Part shown: in pieces, positions 49,757 to 61,767 of the stretch | Numbering within the stretch: the stretch's first letter is position 1 | How the letters are laid out: every line of letters starts with the position of its first letter | Origin: Pseudomonadota bacterium | GTDB lineage: Bacteria > Pseudomonadota > Alphaproteobacteria > Acetobacterales > Acetobacteraceae | Assembly (NCBI GenBank): GCA_021851785.1 | Contig: JAJZBV010000006.1 | Coordinates: 54,480 to 118,479 of the forward strand | Reading direction: 5' to 3' | Length of the DNA: 64,000 nucleotides | Translations under genes and position numbers: made by a program | Notes under the pieces: model-generated | Database searches by the model: none | What the model was told of the DNA's origin: nothing | What the model saw: only the letters and a program-made list of their open reading frames with translations

Positions 49757-51261
49757 AGCCGGCGGTCATCCTTCTGGCCCTGCTGGGCCTCGCCGGCTGC
49801 ATGATCGGGCCGAATTACAAGCGGCCGACGGCGCCGATCGCGATCTCCTACAAGGAACTCGCCGGCTGGCAGCCCGCCGCGCCCGAAGACGCCAACGATC
49901 GCGGCGTCTGGTGGCTGATCTATCACGACCCACTCCTCGACCAGCTCGAACGTCAGATCGATATCTCCAACTACACGCTGGCTCAGGCAGAAGCGAATTA
50001 CCGCAACGCCCAGGCGATCGTGCAGGAAGCGCAGGCCAATCTGTTTCCGGTACTCAGCGCCGTCGGCAATTTCCAGCGCACCGGGGTCGGCGGCGGCAGC
50101 AACAGCATCGTCTCCACCGGCAATGGCGTTGCCGTCTCCGGCGCTTCGGGTTTCGTCGGCAACCAATACACGCTACAGGGAAATGGAAGCTGGGATCTCG
50201 ATGTCTGGGGCGAGATCCGCCGCCAGATCGCGAGCGATGTCGATCTCGCGCAATATAGCGCCGCCGAGGTCGCCAACGCCCGGCTCTCGGCGCAGGCGGC
50301 GCTGGCGAGCGCCTATTTCAATCTGCGCGGCGAGGATTCACTTGCCGCCGTGCTGGAGAGCAATGTCAAGCAATTCGCCGACGCGCTCCGCATCGCCGAA
50401 AACGAGTATCACGCCGGCTATGTCGCGCGCGGCGATGTCCTGACCGCGCAGACGGAATTGCAGACGACACAGGCGCAGCTCACCGCGGTCGGTGTCGCCC
50501 GCGCGCAGTATGAGCACGCGATCGCGGTCTTGATCGGCAAGCCGCCTGCGGAACTCGGCATCAGTCCTGGCGCGCTACCCAATGACGTGCCGGCGATGCC
50601 GCCGTCACTCCCCTCCACTTTGCTCCAGCGCCGGCCGGACATCGCCGCCGCCGAGCGTCAGATGGCGGCCGAAAACGAGCTGATCGGCGTCGCCCTCGCG
50701 GCTTTCTTCCCGCAGATCAGCCTCAGCAGTCTTTATGGCTATACCGGGCCGCAGCTTGCCAATTTGATTTCTATGCCGAACCGCATCTGGGCGCTCGGGG
50801 CGGCGTTCAATGCGCCGATCTTCGAGGGCGGCGGGCAAATCGCCGCGGTGGTCGCGGCGCGCGCCAATTATGATGCCGCGGTCGCCAATTATCGCCAGAC
50901 CGTGCTCACCGCGTTTCAGCAGGTGGAAGATGAGTTGGTCGCGCTTCGTATCCTCGCGCAAGAGAAGGCGCAGCAGGATATCGCGGTGAAATCGGCGCAG
51001 GACAATGTTGCCTTCGCGCTCAACGAATACAAGGCGGGGACGGTGATCTACACCACCGTGCTCACCGATCAGGAACTCGAGCTGAGTGACGAAATCACCG
51101 ATGTCACCATCCAGCAGAGCCGCATGATCGCCTCGGTCGCTCTTGTCGAGGCGCTCGGCGGCGGTTTCGCGAGCGACTCTCTCCCCACCGCGGGCGATCT
51201 CCGGAGTCTCGATTTCTATCGCCCGGCAAATGTCCTCGGGACCAAAGACACGACGGAATAA
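49753..51261 (+). CDS. NodT-family RND efflux outer-membrane lipoprotein
   Basis: Lipobox 'LLGLAGCMIGPNYKRP', 'QRRPDIAAAERQMAAENELIGVALAAFFPQISLSSLYG'. Confidence 0.93.
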   Translation: MKPAVILLALLGLAGCMIGPNYKRPTAPIAISYKELAGWQPAAPEDANDRGVWWLIYHDPLLDQLERQIDISNYTLAQAEANYRNAQAIVQEAQANLFPVLSAVGNFQRTGVGGGSNSIVSTGNGVAVSGASGFVGNQYTLQGNGSWDLDVWGEIRRQIASDVDLAQYSAAEVANARLSAQAALASAYFNLRGEDSLAAVLESNVKQFADALRIAENEYHAGYVARGDVLTAQTELQTTQAQLTAVGVARAQYEHAIAVLIGKPPAELGISPGALPNDVPAMPPSLPSTLLQRRPDIAAAERQMAAENELIGVALAAFFPQISLSSLYGYTGPQLANLISMPNRIWALGAAFNAPIFEGGGQIAAVVAARANYDAAVANYRQTVLTAFQQVEDELVALRILAQEKAQQDIAVKSAQDNVAFALNEYKAGTVIYTTVLTDQELELSDEITDVTIQQSRMIASVALVEALGGGFASDSLPTAGDLRSLDFYRPANVLGTKDTTE

Positions 51262-51330
51262 CGCCGGTGGCACAGCGCCACGGGATAAAATTTTTGGTTC
51301 TTTTTTTAAAAAGAACGAATCTTTTTTCCT

Positions 51331-52323
51331 TCAGGCCCGCTCAAGCCAAATTTGCGCCGCGCGGTCGGCGCCGGAGGGCAGCGGTGCCGCCGGCGCCTGC
51401 AACCAATGCAGGATGTCGCCGATCGCCGTCTCGCGTTGGTGATCGCGGAGCAGCAGGTGATAGCCGCCGGGATAATAGGCCAGCCGCAAATCGGCCGGCG
51501 CCTCTGCCATCAGCTTCCGCCATGACGCGGCCATCGCCCGTTTCGGTATCAATTCATCCTTGCCGCCATAGAGCACCAGGGTCGGCGCCGCGACGTGCCG
51601 GCTCGACCTCTGCGCCTCGTCCATCAGATCGACGAGGCCGCGCACGGTGCCGATCCGGGTCTCGTGGATGGTGAGCGGATCGGTGGAAAGGCGGATCAAC
51701 GCGGCGCGGTTGTCGCTCGCGGTGATATGCGCGGCGGCGCCCGAGAGCCGCCAATCGGGGGCAACGCCGGCGCCGAGCCAGAGGGCGGCGCGGAGGAAGA
51801 CGTTCATCTCCGACCACCCCCAGACCGCCGGCGCGACCAGCACGTAGCCATCGACCGGCGGCGCCTCGGCGCTGGCTGCAAGACAAAGCAGCACCGCGCC
51901 GCCCATGCTCTCGCCCATCAGATAAAGGCGGAGGCCGGGATAGCGGGCGCGGAGCAGGCGGGCCATCGCGGCGGCATCGCGCGCCAAGGCGGCCGCGCCC
52001 GGCCAGCGCCCGCGCCCGGGGGCTGCGCCAAAGCCGCGCTGATCGGGGGCGTAGAGGGCGATGCCGGCGGCGGCGAAGGCGGCGGCGGGGATTTCGAAGG
52101 CGTCGCGGCTGTCATTGAAACCGTGCAGCGCGAGGATGACGGCTTTTGGCGGCGCATCGGCGGGCAGCCAGCGGCGATAAGGCAGCCGCGCGCCGTCGGC
52201 CATGACGAAAACGCCGTCTTCCTCGGCTGGCGGCGGTTTTGCCACGCTCTCGCGGCGTTCCGGCGCGACGGCACATGCCACCAGTGTCGTCGCCACGCCC
52301 AGCATCGCCGCCCGCCGTCTCAT
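51331..52323 (-). CDS. Alpha/beta hydrolase (monoacylglycerol lipase-like), lipoprotein-type start
   Basis: 'VILALHGFNDSRDAFEIPAAAFAAAGIALYAPDQRGFG', 'LYLMGESMGGAVLLCLA', 'PTLVLYGGKDELIPKRAM', 'GGYHLLLRD'. Confidence 0.88.
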   Translation of the reverse strand: MRRRAAMLGVATTLVACAVAPERRESVAKPPPAEEDGVFVMADGARLPYRRWLPADAPPKAVILALHGFNDSRDAFEIPAAAFAAAGIALYAPDQRGFGAAPGRGRWPGAAALARDAAAMARLLRARYPGLRLYLMGESMGGAVLLCLAASAEAPPVDGYVLVAPAVWGWSEMNVFLRAALWLGAGVAPDWRLSGAAAHITASDNRAALIRLSTDPLTIHETRIGTVRGLVDLMDEAQRSSRHVAAPTLVLYGGKDELIPKRAMAASWRKLMAEAPADLRLAYYPGGYHLLLRDHQRETAIGDILHWLQAPAAPLPSGADRAAQIWLERA

Positions 52324-52427
52324 GCGCTCCTCTTCCCGCCTTTCCCTGCATGTCTTCCGGCCACTCGGTTGAAAAACCGGCCGACATCGCTATCATCCCG
52401 CCCGCCAAGCGACCAGAGAGGACGGCC

Positions 52428-52658
52428 ATGCCCGCCGGCGATACCCAGTCTCCCGACCCCACCGCGTCCACGCCTCGCGCCATCATCCCCACCGAAATCA
52501 TCCATGTCGATCAGCGCGTGGTCGCCTGTGATGGCGGCGGCGGCCCGCTCGGGCATCCCCGCGTCTATCTTCGCATTCCCGACCGCGAGGTGATGTGCCC
52601 CTATTGCTCGCGGCTGTTCGTCGTCAACGAGGGCGTCGCGCCGGCCGACGGGCATTGA
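52428..52658 (+). CDS. zf-CHCC-type zinc-finger domain protein (NDUFS6-like)
   Basis: 'RVVACDGGGGPLGHPRVYLRIPDREVMCPYCSRLFVV'. Confidence 0.87.
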   Translation: MPAGDTQSPDPTASTPRAIIPTEIIHVDQRVVACDGGGGPLGHPRVYLRIPDREVMCPYCSRLFVVNEGVAPADGH

Positions 52659-52677
52659 CCGCCCGGCTTCACGCGCC

Positions 52678-55421
<2,744 letters not shown>

Positions 55422-55425
<4 letters not shown>

Positions 55426-56267
55426 CGGCGGGCGCATGGACGGCGGGGGCGGAGACCCGCCGGGTTTCGGGCCGGCTGCAGCAGCGTGCGCCATAGCGCG
55501 AGTTCCCGGGGATCGGCGAATTCGTCGAGGCCGATCCGCATTCCCTCCTGCCCGGCCTCGGGCGCCGCGCGATAGGTGCCGAACAGCCGGTCCCACCACG
55601 GCAGGTTGAAGCCGAAATTGCTGTCGGTCTCACGCCGGATCACCGAATGGTGAACGCGATGCATATCCGGCGTGACCAGGATCAGCCGCAGCCAGCGATC
55701 CAGCCGCGCCGGCAGGCGGGCATTGGCGTGGTTGAACAGCGACGTCGCGTTGAGGATGATTTCAAAGGCGAACACCGCCGTCGCCGGCACCCCGAGGGCG
55801 ATGATGACGGCGAATTTGATCAACAGCGACAACACGATCTCGCCGGGATGAAACCGCACCCCGGTGGTGACATCGAAATCGGGGTCGGCGTGATGCACGC
55901 GATGCAGCCGCCAGAGCGGCGGGACGAGATGAAAGAGAACGTGCTGGGCGTAGATCGCGAGATCGAGCAGGAGCAGGCTCACGCCAAACGCCAGCCAGCG
56001 TAACCCCATCCCGGGCGGCGCCGGCAATGCCGCGAAAATCCCCCACCCATGCGCCGCCGCCAGCATGGCGACGCCGATCGCCGCGGTCGGAAACAAGGCC
56101 CGCACGATCATGGTATCGAGGATGACGAGAGCGAGATTGCGCGGCCAGCGCCGCCCCCGCCCGACCGCGAGGCGGCGCCGCGGTGCGAGCGCCTCCCATG
56201 CCGCCATCACCGCGAACACGGTGGCGAACACGCCAAGACGCAAAGCCGGCTCCAGCGCGGGCGTCAT
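55422..56267 (-). CDS. Sterol desaturase/fatty acid hydroxylase family membrane protein
   Basis: 'AQHVLFHLVPPLWRLHRVHHADPDFDVTTGVRFHPGE', 'ATSLFNHANARLP', 'VTPDMHRVHHSVIRRETDSNFGFNLPWWDRLFGTY'. Confidence 0.9.
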
Positions 56268-56316
56268 GGGCGAGATTTGGGCCCCGCCCACGGCATTGCA
56301 ATCCGGCGGGCCGGCC

Positions 56317-56784
56317 TTACTTCGCGAGCGGCACCTTGGTCCGCGAGCTGAGCGTCAGACGATCGAGACAGGCGGCCCGTTCCTGTTCGGCATTGCCGCC
56401 CGGCTTGTCACCGGCATGACAGGCGAGGACGTCATTGATCAGCACGCGCCCGATCGAATCGCAGGCGAGGCCCTGCAAATCGAACAGCCGCACCCCGGTT
56501 TTCTTCGCCGCCAGCGGGCCGAGATCGAGCGCGATCCGGCGCAGGATCACGCCATCGGTGCCGAACAGGATGAGGTCGAGCCGCAACTGCCCGACCGTTT
56601 CGGCGTCGGGGTTGGTGACCACGAAATAGACCCGGCACCCGGCCTCGCCCTGGGTCAAGGGTTCGAGCTTGTTGAGTTCCAGCGGCAGCGGCGCATCGGC
56701 GCGCGCGGCGCCGCCGCTCAGCAGTAAAAGGCCGAACAGGGCGACCCCGAATATGAAGATCGGATCAAAAAAACGCCGCGGCAC
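56317..56784 (-). CDS. Secreted protein of unknown function
   Basis: Signal peptide 'FIFGVALFGLLLLSGGAARADA'; 'LTQGEAGCRVYFVVTNPDAETVGQLRLDLILFGTDGVI'. Confidence 0.7.
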   Translation of the reverse strand: MPRRFFDPIFIFGVALFGLLLLSGGAARADAPLPLELNKLEPLTQGEAGCRVYFVVTNPDAETVGQLRLDLILFGTDGVILRRIALDLGPLAAKKTGVRLFDLQGLACDSIGRVLINDVLACHAGDKPGGNAEQERAACLDRLTLSSRTKVPLAK

Positions 56785-56868
56785 CTTCCCCTCCCTTGAT
56801 CGTCACCAGCGGCCGCTCATGCGGCCGGCGCGACCATAACGAAGCCGACCGGCAACGCCTAGTGTCTT

Positions 56869-56898
56869 GTCCCTGAAATGCTCTCGCATTTCAGGGAC
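56869..56898. repeat. Perfect 13-bp inverted repeat in divergent intergenic region
   Basis: GTCCCTGAAATGC-TCTC-GCATTTCAGGGAC. Confidence 0.8.
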
Positions 56899-57131
56899 GC
56901 GCAGACCACTCGAAACAAAGGGCGCCAGCGCCTTCCGCCGCGCCGGCGGCGCCAGGGATGCGGTAAATCGACATGACAAATTGATGAAGTCTGCGCAGCT
57001 TGCCCCACCTCGGCGCCGGCGCTTGCATCGGCGGCCGAAACCCATCACCCTTCGATCACGACACACAAACCGCGTCGTCCTCGGCGATGTGGGGGAATGA
57101 GTGTTGTGAACGGTGAGAGGAGGGATCAGGC

Positions 57132-57626
57132 GTGACGCATCGGCATGACTGGCACGGATGGCGCATGGGCTTCGTGATATGCGGGGCGCTCTGCCTGGCG
57201 GCGGCGGGAGCCGCTCGCGCCGACGAAAACAGCCCTTTCATCGGCCACTGGCGCTGGGACCGCGCGCTCTCGAAACTGCCGCCGGGGGAGCCGGCGCCGA
57301 CCGACATGGCGCTCGATTTCGAGCGTGTCGATGCCGTCCATGTCCGCTGGACGGTGACGGTGAAGGACGCGCAAGGGCGGCCCTCGCTCGAATCCCACGA
57401 CACTCCCGGCAATGGCGAATTCTACCCGATCAGCGAGGATACCACCGCCTCCTTCCGCATGCTCGCGCCGGATCGTCTGCAAGCGAGCTTCAAGGGACCG
57501 GAGGGCGAGACCGACAGCATGACCTGCACGGTCGCGCCAGACCGGCGGAAAATGACCTGCGAAGGCGCGAAAAGCGCAGGCGGAGGCAAGGCCGTGAGCT
57601 ACGTCGACGTCTATGACCGCGAATGA
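57132..57626 (+). CDS. Secreted protein of unknown function
   Basis: 'GFVICGALCLAAAGAARADENSPFIGHWRWDRALSKLPPGEPAPTDMALDFERVDAVHVRWTVTVKDAQGR'. Confidence 0.7.
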   Translation: MTHRHDWHGWRMGFVICGALCLAAAGAARADENSPFIGHWRWDRALSKLPPGEPAPTDMALDFERVDAVHVRWTVTVKDAQGRPSLESHDTPGNGEFYPISEDTTASFRMLAPDRLQASFKGPEGETDSMTCTVAPDRRKMTCEGAKSAGGGKAVSYVDVYDRE

Positions 57627-57669
57627 TCCCCGGCCCGCGGCGCTCGCCGCAAGACCGAGACGCCATGGC

Positions 57670-57987
57670 GTGACCAAGACCGCGTCGGCGACGATCGTCG
57701 TCCTCCTCTGCCTCGCCCTCGCCGCCTGTGGCGAGGGCTATGGCTATGGTGGGCCGGTCGTCGGCGGCTGGGGCGATGGTTGGGGCGGCTGGGGCGACGG
57801 TTTTGGCGGCATGTGGGGTGGCGGCTGGGACCGCGGTGGCTGGGACCACGGCGGGTGGGGTCGGGGCGGCTGGGGACATGGCTTTGCCGGCCACGGTTTC
57901 GGGGGCGGCAATTGGGGCCACGGCTTCGGCGGGCACGGCTTCGGCGGCCACGGTGGCTTCCATGGCGGCTTCGGCGGGCATCACTGA
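57670..57987 (+). CDS. Gly/His/Trp-rich putative lipoprotein, GTG start
   Basis: 'VTKTASATIVVLLCLALAACGEGYGYGG' lipobox LAAC, then GWGDGWGGWGDGFGG / GGHGFGGHG repeats; ORF track start 57613 overlaps the upstream gene. Confidence 0.6.
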   Translation: MTKTASATIVVLLCLALAACGEGYGYGGPVVGGWGDGWGGWGDGFGGMWGGGWDRGGWDHGGWGRGGWGHGFAGHGFGGGNWGHGFGGHGFGGHGGFHGGFGGHH

Positions 57988-58004
57988 CAAAATGCTGGCG
58001 GTTT

Positions 58005-58697
58005 TTAAAACCGCTCGACCCAGGGGCGCAGTTCGACCTCGAAGCTCCAGGCGTTCCGCGGCTGCTGCAAAGCGGCCAGGTAGGTCGCCGCGACCGCATC
58101 GGGATCGAGGAGGGAGTCGGGCGCATCCGCCGGCGGTGGATGGTGCTCGCCACGAATACCGCCATCGATGACTAGATGCACGACGTGGACGCCTTGGGGA
58201 TGCAGCTCGCGCGCCATGCTCTGGGCGAGGCCGCGCAACGCGAATTTCCCCATCGCGAAGGGGGCCGAGAGCGCATAGCCCTTGACGCTCGCCGACGCCC
58301 CGGTGAACCCGATCGCGCCGGCGCCGCGCGCGAGCATTCGCCGCGCCGCCTGCTGGCCGACGAGAAACCCGCCATAGGCGGAAACCGCCAGCACCTCGGC
58401 CACCGCCGCCGGATCCAGATCGGCGATCGGGCCGCGCAAGCGCCGGCTCGGGTTATAGATCACGCAATCCGGTATGAGGCCCAGCCGGTCGGTCTCGGTG
58501 AAAAGCGCCGCCACCTCGTCCGGCATCGCCGCATCGCAAGCCAGCGCAACCCCGCCGATTTCGGCGGCCAAGGGCGCGAGTTTTTCGGCATTCCGCGCCG
58601 CCAGCGCAACCCTGGTACCTTGCTCGGCGAGCCGGCGCGCCAGCGCCGCGCTCAATCCGGCGCCGGCGCCGACGATCAACGCGGTCCGAAAATGCAC
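58005..58697 (-). CDS. SDR family oxidoreductase, GTG start
   Basis: 'VHFRTALIVGAGAGLSAALARRLAEQGTRVALAARNAEKLAPLAAEIGG', 'GAIGFTGASASVKGYALSAPFAMGKFALRGLAQSMARELHPQGVHV'. Confidence 0.87.
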   Translation of the reverse strand: MHFRTALIVGAGAGLSAALARRLAEQGTRVALAARNAEKLAPLAAEIGGVALACDAAMPDEVAALFTETDRLGLIPDCVIYNPSRRLRGPIADLDPAAVAEVLAVSAYGGFLVGQQAARRMLARGAGAIGFTGASASVKGYALSAPFAMGKFALRGLAQSMARELHPQGVHVVHLVIDGGIRGEHHPPPADAPDSLLDPDAVAATYLAALQQPRNAWSFEVELRPWVERF

Positions 58698-58710
58698 TTT
58701 GTCCTCGCGG

Positions 58711-59295
58711 TCAGAGGATTTCACAGGCTTCGGCGAAATCGAGCCTTGGGCTCCGCGGAAACAACACGCTCGCGTCACCATGGCCGAGATTGACCAGGAA
58801 ATTGCTCCGCCAGCCGCGCCCGGCGAAGAAGGCGTGATCGACTTTCTCCTTGTCGAAGCCCGACATCGGCCCGCAATCGAGCCCCAGCGCCCGCGCCGCG
58901 ATGATCAGATAGGCCCCTTGCAGCGTGCCGTTGCGAAACGCCGTCTCCTCGGCGAGCGCCGGATTGTCGGCAAACCATGCGCGTGCGTCGGCATGCGGGA
59001 AGAGTCGTGGCAAATGCTCATAAAACCGCGGATCATAAGCGACGATCACGGTCACCGGCGCGGCCATCGTCTTCTCCACATTGCCCGGCGACAGCGCCGG
59101 CTTCAGCCGCTCCTTCGCCGCCGCGCCGCGCAGGAAAATAAACCGCGCCGGCGAACAATTGGCCGAGGTCGGACCCATGCGCAAAAGATCATGGAGTTCA
59201 TGGAGCGTCTCATCGGAAACCGGCTGATCGGTCCATTTGAAATGGGTGCGCGCCTCGGTAAACAACGCCGCCAGCGCGCTCGGATCGAGACTCAT
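58711..59295 (-). CDS. rutE: Malonic semialdehyde reductase/nitroreductase (RutE-like)
   Basis: '[46 protein letters not shown]', '[27 protein letters not shown]'. Confidence 0.85.
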   Translation of the reverse strand: MSLDPSALAALFTEARTHFKWTDQPVSDETLHELHDLLRMGPTSANCSPARFIFLRGAAAKERLKPALSPGNVEKTMAAPVTVIVAYDPRFYEHLPRLFPHADARAWFADNPALAEETAFRNGTLQGAYLIIAARALGLDCGPMSGFDKEKVDHAFFAGRGWRSNFLVNLGHGDASVLFPRSPRLDFAEACEIL

Positions 59296-59319
59296 CCCTT
59301 CCTCCTGCAATCGAACGCA

Positions 59320-59405
59320 AAGAAAAAATCTTCTTTTTCTGAAGAAAAAGAAGCAAAAAGACTTTTATCGTGTTTTCTCGGAGTGGCAGTGCCGCAGGCA
59401 CTGCC
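59320..59405. repeat. Dispersed intergenic repeat, copy 2
   Basis: CTTCTTTTTCT-GA-AGAAAAAGAAG (59330..59353) and GGCAGTGCC-GCA-GGCACTGCC (59385..59405); aligns with 32522..32611. Confidence 0.7.
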
Positions 59406-59445
59406 CAGGGGAGAATTTTTTTCAAAAAAGAACACTTTTTTATGC

Positions 59446-60003
59446 TTAAACCTCGACCTGCTCGACCGCGACCACCTCGGGGATATAGTGGCGGAGCATG
59501 TTTTCGACACCATGCTTGAGGGTCGCGCGCGAAGACGGACAGCCGCTGCAGGCACCCTGCATGTGAAGCCGCACGATCCCGTCGCGATAGCCGCGAAAGA
59601 CGATGTCACCGCCGTCGCCGGCCACCGCCGGGCGCACGCGGGTATCGAGCAGTTCCTTGATCTGCGAGACGATCTCGGCATCCTCGGGGGCGACGTCCTC
59701 GTCGGCCTCGGCCTCCGCGCCGGCGATCACCGCCCGGCCGGCGGCGAAATGCTCGACGACCACGCCGAGAATCTGCGGCTTCAAGGCCTGCCAGTCCAAC
59801 GCCTCGCTCTTGGTCACGGTGATGAAATCATGGCCGAGAAAGACCCGGGCGACGCCGGGGAGATCGAACAGCGCCGTCGCCAGCGGGCTCCGCTCCGCGG
59901 CCTCGGCGGCGGCGAAATCCGCCGTGCCCTGCGCCATGACCGTCCGGCCGGGAAGGAATTTCAGTGTCGCCGGGTTCGGCGTGCCTTCAGTTTCGATGAA
60001 CAT
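59446..60003 (-). CDS. NifU-family Fe-S scaffold (Nfu type)
   Basis: 'MFIETEGTPNPATLKFLPG', 'DTRVRPAVAGDGGDIVFRGYRDGIVRLHMQGACSGCPSSRATLKHGVENMLRHYIPEV'. Confidence 0.93.
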   Translation of the reverse strand: MFIETEGTPNPATLKFLPGRTVMAQGTADFAAAEAAERSPLATALFDLPGVARVFLGHDFITVTKSEALDWQALKPQILGVVVEHFAAGRAVIAGAEAEADEDVAPEDAEIVSQIKELLDTRVRPAVAGDGGDIVFRGYRDGIVRLHMQGACSGCPSSRATLKHGVENMLRHYIPEVVAVEQVEV

Positions 60004-60125
60004 TGCGCGACCGCTTGCCTCTTGCCTGCCTGTTGCCGAAAGTGGACCGAGCGGGTCCGGTTGGATAGGCAGTAGATCGGTCAGCGCGGCGCAAAAGGCA
60101 AGACCCAAGGCTTATCCCACCGGAA

Positions 60126-61163
60126 TCAGTCGGGCAGCTCGGCCTCCTCCTCGCCGGCGGTCGCCAGCATCGCGTTCGCGACCACGCCGGATTGCTCGCG
60201 CACCTTCTGCTCGATCGCCGCCGCGACGTTCGGGTGGTCGCGAAGGAACTGCTTGGCGTTCTCGCGCCCCTGGCCGATGCGCTGGCTGTCATAGCTGAAC
60301 CATGCGCCGGATTTCTCCACCACATTGGCCTTGACGCCGAGATCGATCAATTCGCCGACCTTGCTGATGCCCTCGCCGTACATGATATCGAATTCGACCT
60401 GGCGGAACGGCGGCGCGAGCTTGTTCTTGACCACTTTCACCCGCGTCTGGTTGCCGACCACCGTCTCGCGGTCCTTGATCTGGCCGATGCGGCGGATTTC
60501 CATGCGGATCGAGGCGTAGAATTTCAGCGCGTTGCCGCCGGTCGTGGTCTCCGGGTTGCCGAACATGACGCCGATCTTGAGGCGGATCTGGTTGAGGAAG
60601 ATCAGCATCGTCTTGCCGCGCGAGACGCTGCCGGTGAGCTTGCGCAGCGCCTGGCTCATGAGGCGCGCATGGAGGCCGACATGCGAATCCCCCATCTCGC
60701 CCTCGAGTTCGGCGCGCGGCACCAGGGCGGCGACGCTGTCGATGGCGATGATGTCGACCGCCCCCGAGCGCACCAGGGTATCGGCGATCTCCAGCCCCTG
60801 CTCGCCGGTATCGGGCTGGCTGATCAGGAGATTATCGACATCGACCCCGAGCTTGCGGGCATAGGTGGGATCGAGCGCGTGCTCGGCATCGATGAAGGCG
60901 CAGGTGCCGCCGCGCTTCTGCGCCTCGGCGATCGCGTGGAGGGCGAGCGTGGTCTTGCCGGAGCTTTCCGGGCCGTAAATCTCGACGATGCGCCCGCGCG
61001 GCAGCCCGCCGATGCCGAGCGCGAGATCGAGCCCGAGCGAGCCGGAGGAAATGACATCGATCTGCTCATCGATCCTCTTCGACCCGAGACGCATCACCGA
61101 GCCTTTGCCGAAGGCCCGCTCGATCTGCGTCAGCGCCGCATCCAGCGCCTTGTTTTTATCCAT
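60126..61163 (-). CDS. recA: Recombinase RecA
   Basis: '[18 protein letters not shown]', '[46 protein letters not shown]', '[20 protein letters not shown]'. Confidence 0.98.
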   Translation of the reverse strand: MDKNKALDAALTQIERAFGKGSVMRLGSKRIDEQIDVISSGSLGLDLALGIGGLPRGRIVEIYGPESSGKTTLALHAIAEAQKRGGTCAFIDAEHALDPTYARKLGVDVDNLLISQPDTGEQGLEIADTLVRSGAVDIIAIDSVAALVPRAELEGEMGDSHVGLHARLMSQALRKLTGSVSRGKTMLIFLNQIRLKIGVMFGNPETTTGGNALKFYASIRMEIRRIGQIKDRETVVGNQTRVKVVKNKLAPPFRQVEFDIMYGEGISKVGELIDLGVKANVVEKSGAWFSYDSQRIGQGRENAKQFLRDHPNVAAAIEQKVREQSGVVANAMLATAGEEEAELPD

Positions 61164-61226
61164 CTATCCGGCTGCTCCACATTGAGGAATGCCACTTAAA
61201 TCTTTCATTCGGAATAATTTTTAACC

Positions 61227-61265
61227 AGCCCCGCGGCCGCGCGCAAGAGCGCGGGCGGCGGGGCT
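61227..61265 (-). terminator. Intrinsic terminator-like hairpin downstream of NIPSNAP gene
   Basis: AGCCCCGC...GCGGGGCT nested GC stem; minus strand continues GGTTAAAAATTATT. Confidence 0.5.
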
Positions 61266-61275
61266 GCGCGCTCGC

Positions 61276-61617
61276 CTAGCCGTGGCCCGGCACCGGCAGG
61301 ACGAGCGGCGCGAAGGCGGCCGGGGTCATCAGCTTGGTTTCCTGTTTGATGAGATAGCCCATCTCGGTCGATTTCGTGAGAAAAGCGATCCATTCCGGAT
61401 CGGCCTGCATCGCCGCCCGCTTGCGCGCGCGGTCGGCGGCATCGGCATAAACCCAGATATGGACATAGGTGTTCAACTCGCCGCTCTCGGTCACCAGCCA
61501 GGCGAGCGGCTTGCCGAGATGGCGCTGCTGCGCGGCGAGGCCGAATTGTTCATAGAGCGCGATCTGCTTGGCCAGCGTGCCAGGGCGGACGGTGTAGGTG
61601 CGATGATCGACGAGCAT
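61276..61617 (-). CDS. NIPSNAP family protein
   Basis: 'MLVDHRTYTVRPGTLAKQIALYEQFGLAAQQRHLGKPLAWLVTESGELNTYVHIWVYADAADRARKRAAMQADPEWIAF'. Confidence 0.9.
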   Translation of the reverse strand: MLVDHRTYTVRPGTLAKQIALYEQFGLAAQQRHLGKPLAWLVTESGELNTYVHIWVYADAADRARKRAAMQADPEWIAFLTKSTEMGYLIKQETKLMTPAAFAPLVLPVPGHG

Positions 61618-61767
61618 GGCGCATTTCCTCGTAAATGATATACCCATCTCGGGTGTGGGATGAGGATGTTAGCGCGGCGCCGGCGCGGTGGGCAGGGGTT
61701 GCCCTCAGCGCGTGATCCGCGCGCCAGGGACAGGCCAGGAACAGGCCAGGAACAGGAGCGTAAAGCG

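Noticed and set aside
57613-57669. Upstream start of the Gly-rich ORF
   Set aside because: Overlaps the preceding gene and spoils the lipoprotein signal; GTG at 57670 preferred
61727-61758. Repeated CAGGCCAGGAA upstream of gpmI
   Set aside because: Two to three short units only; may affect the leader but no support for a function
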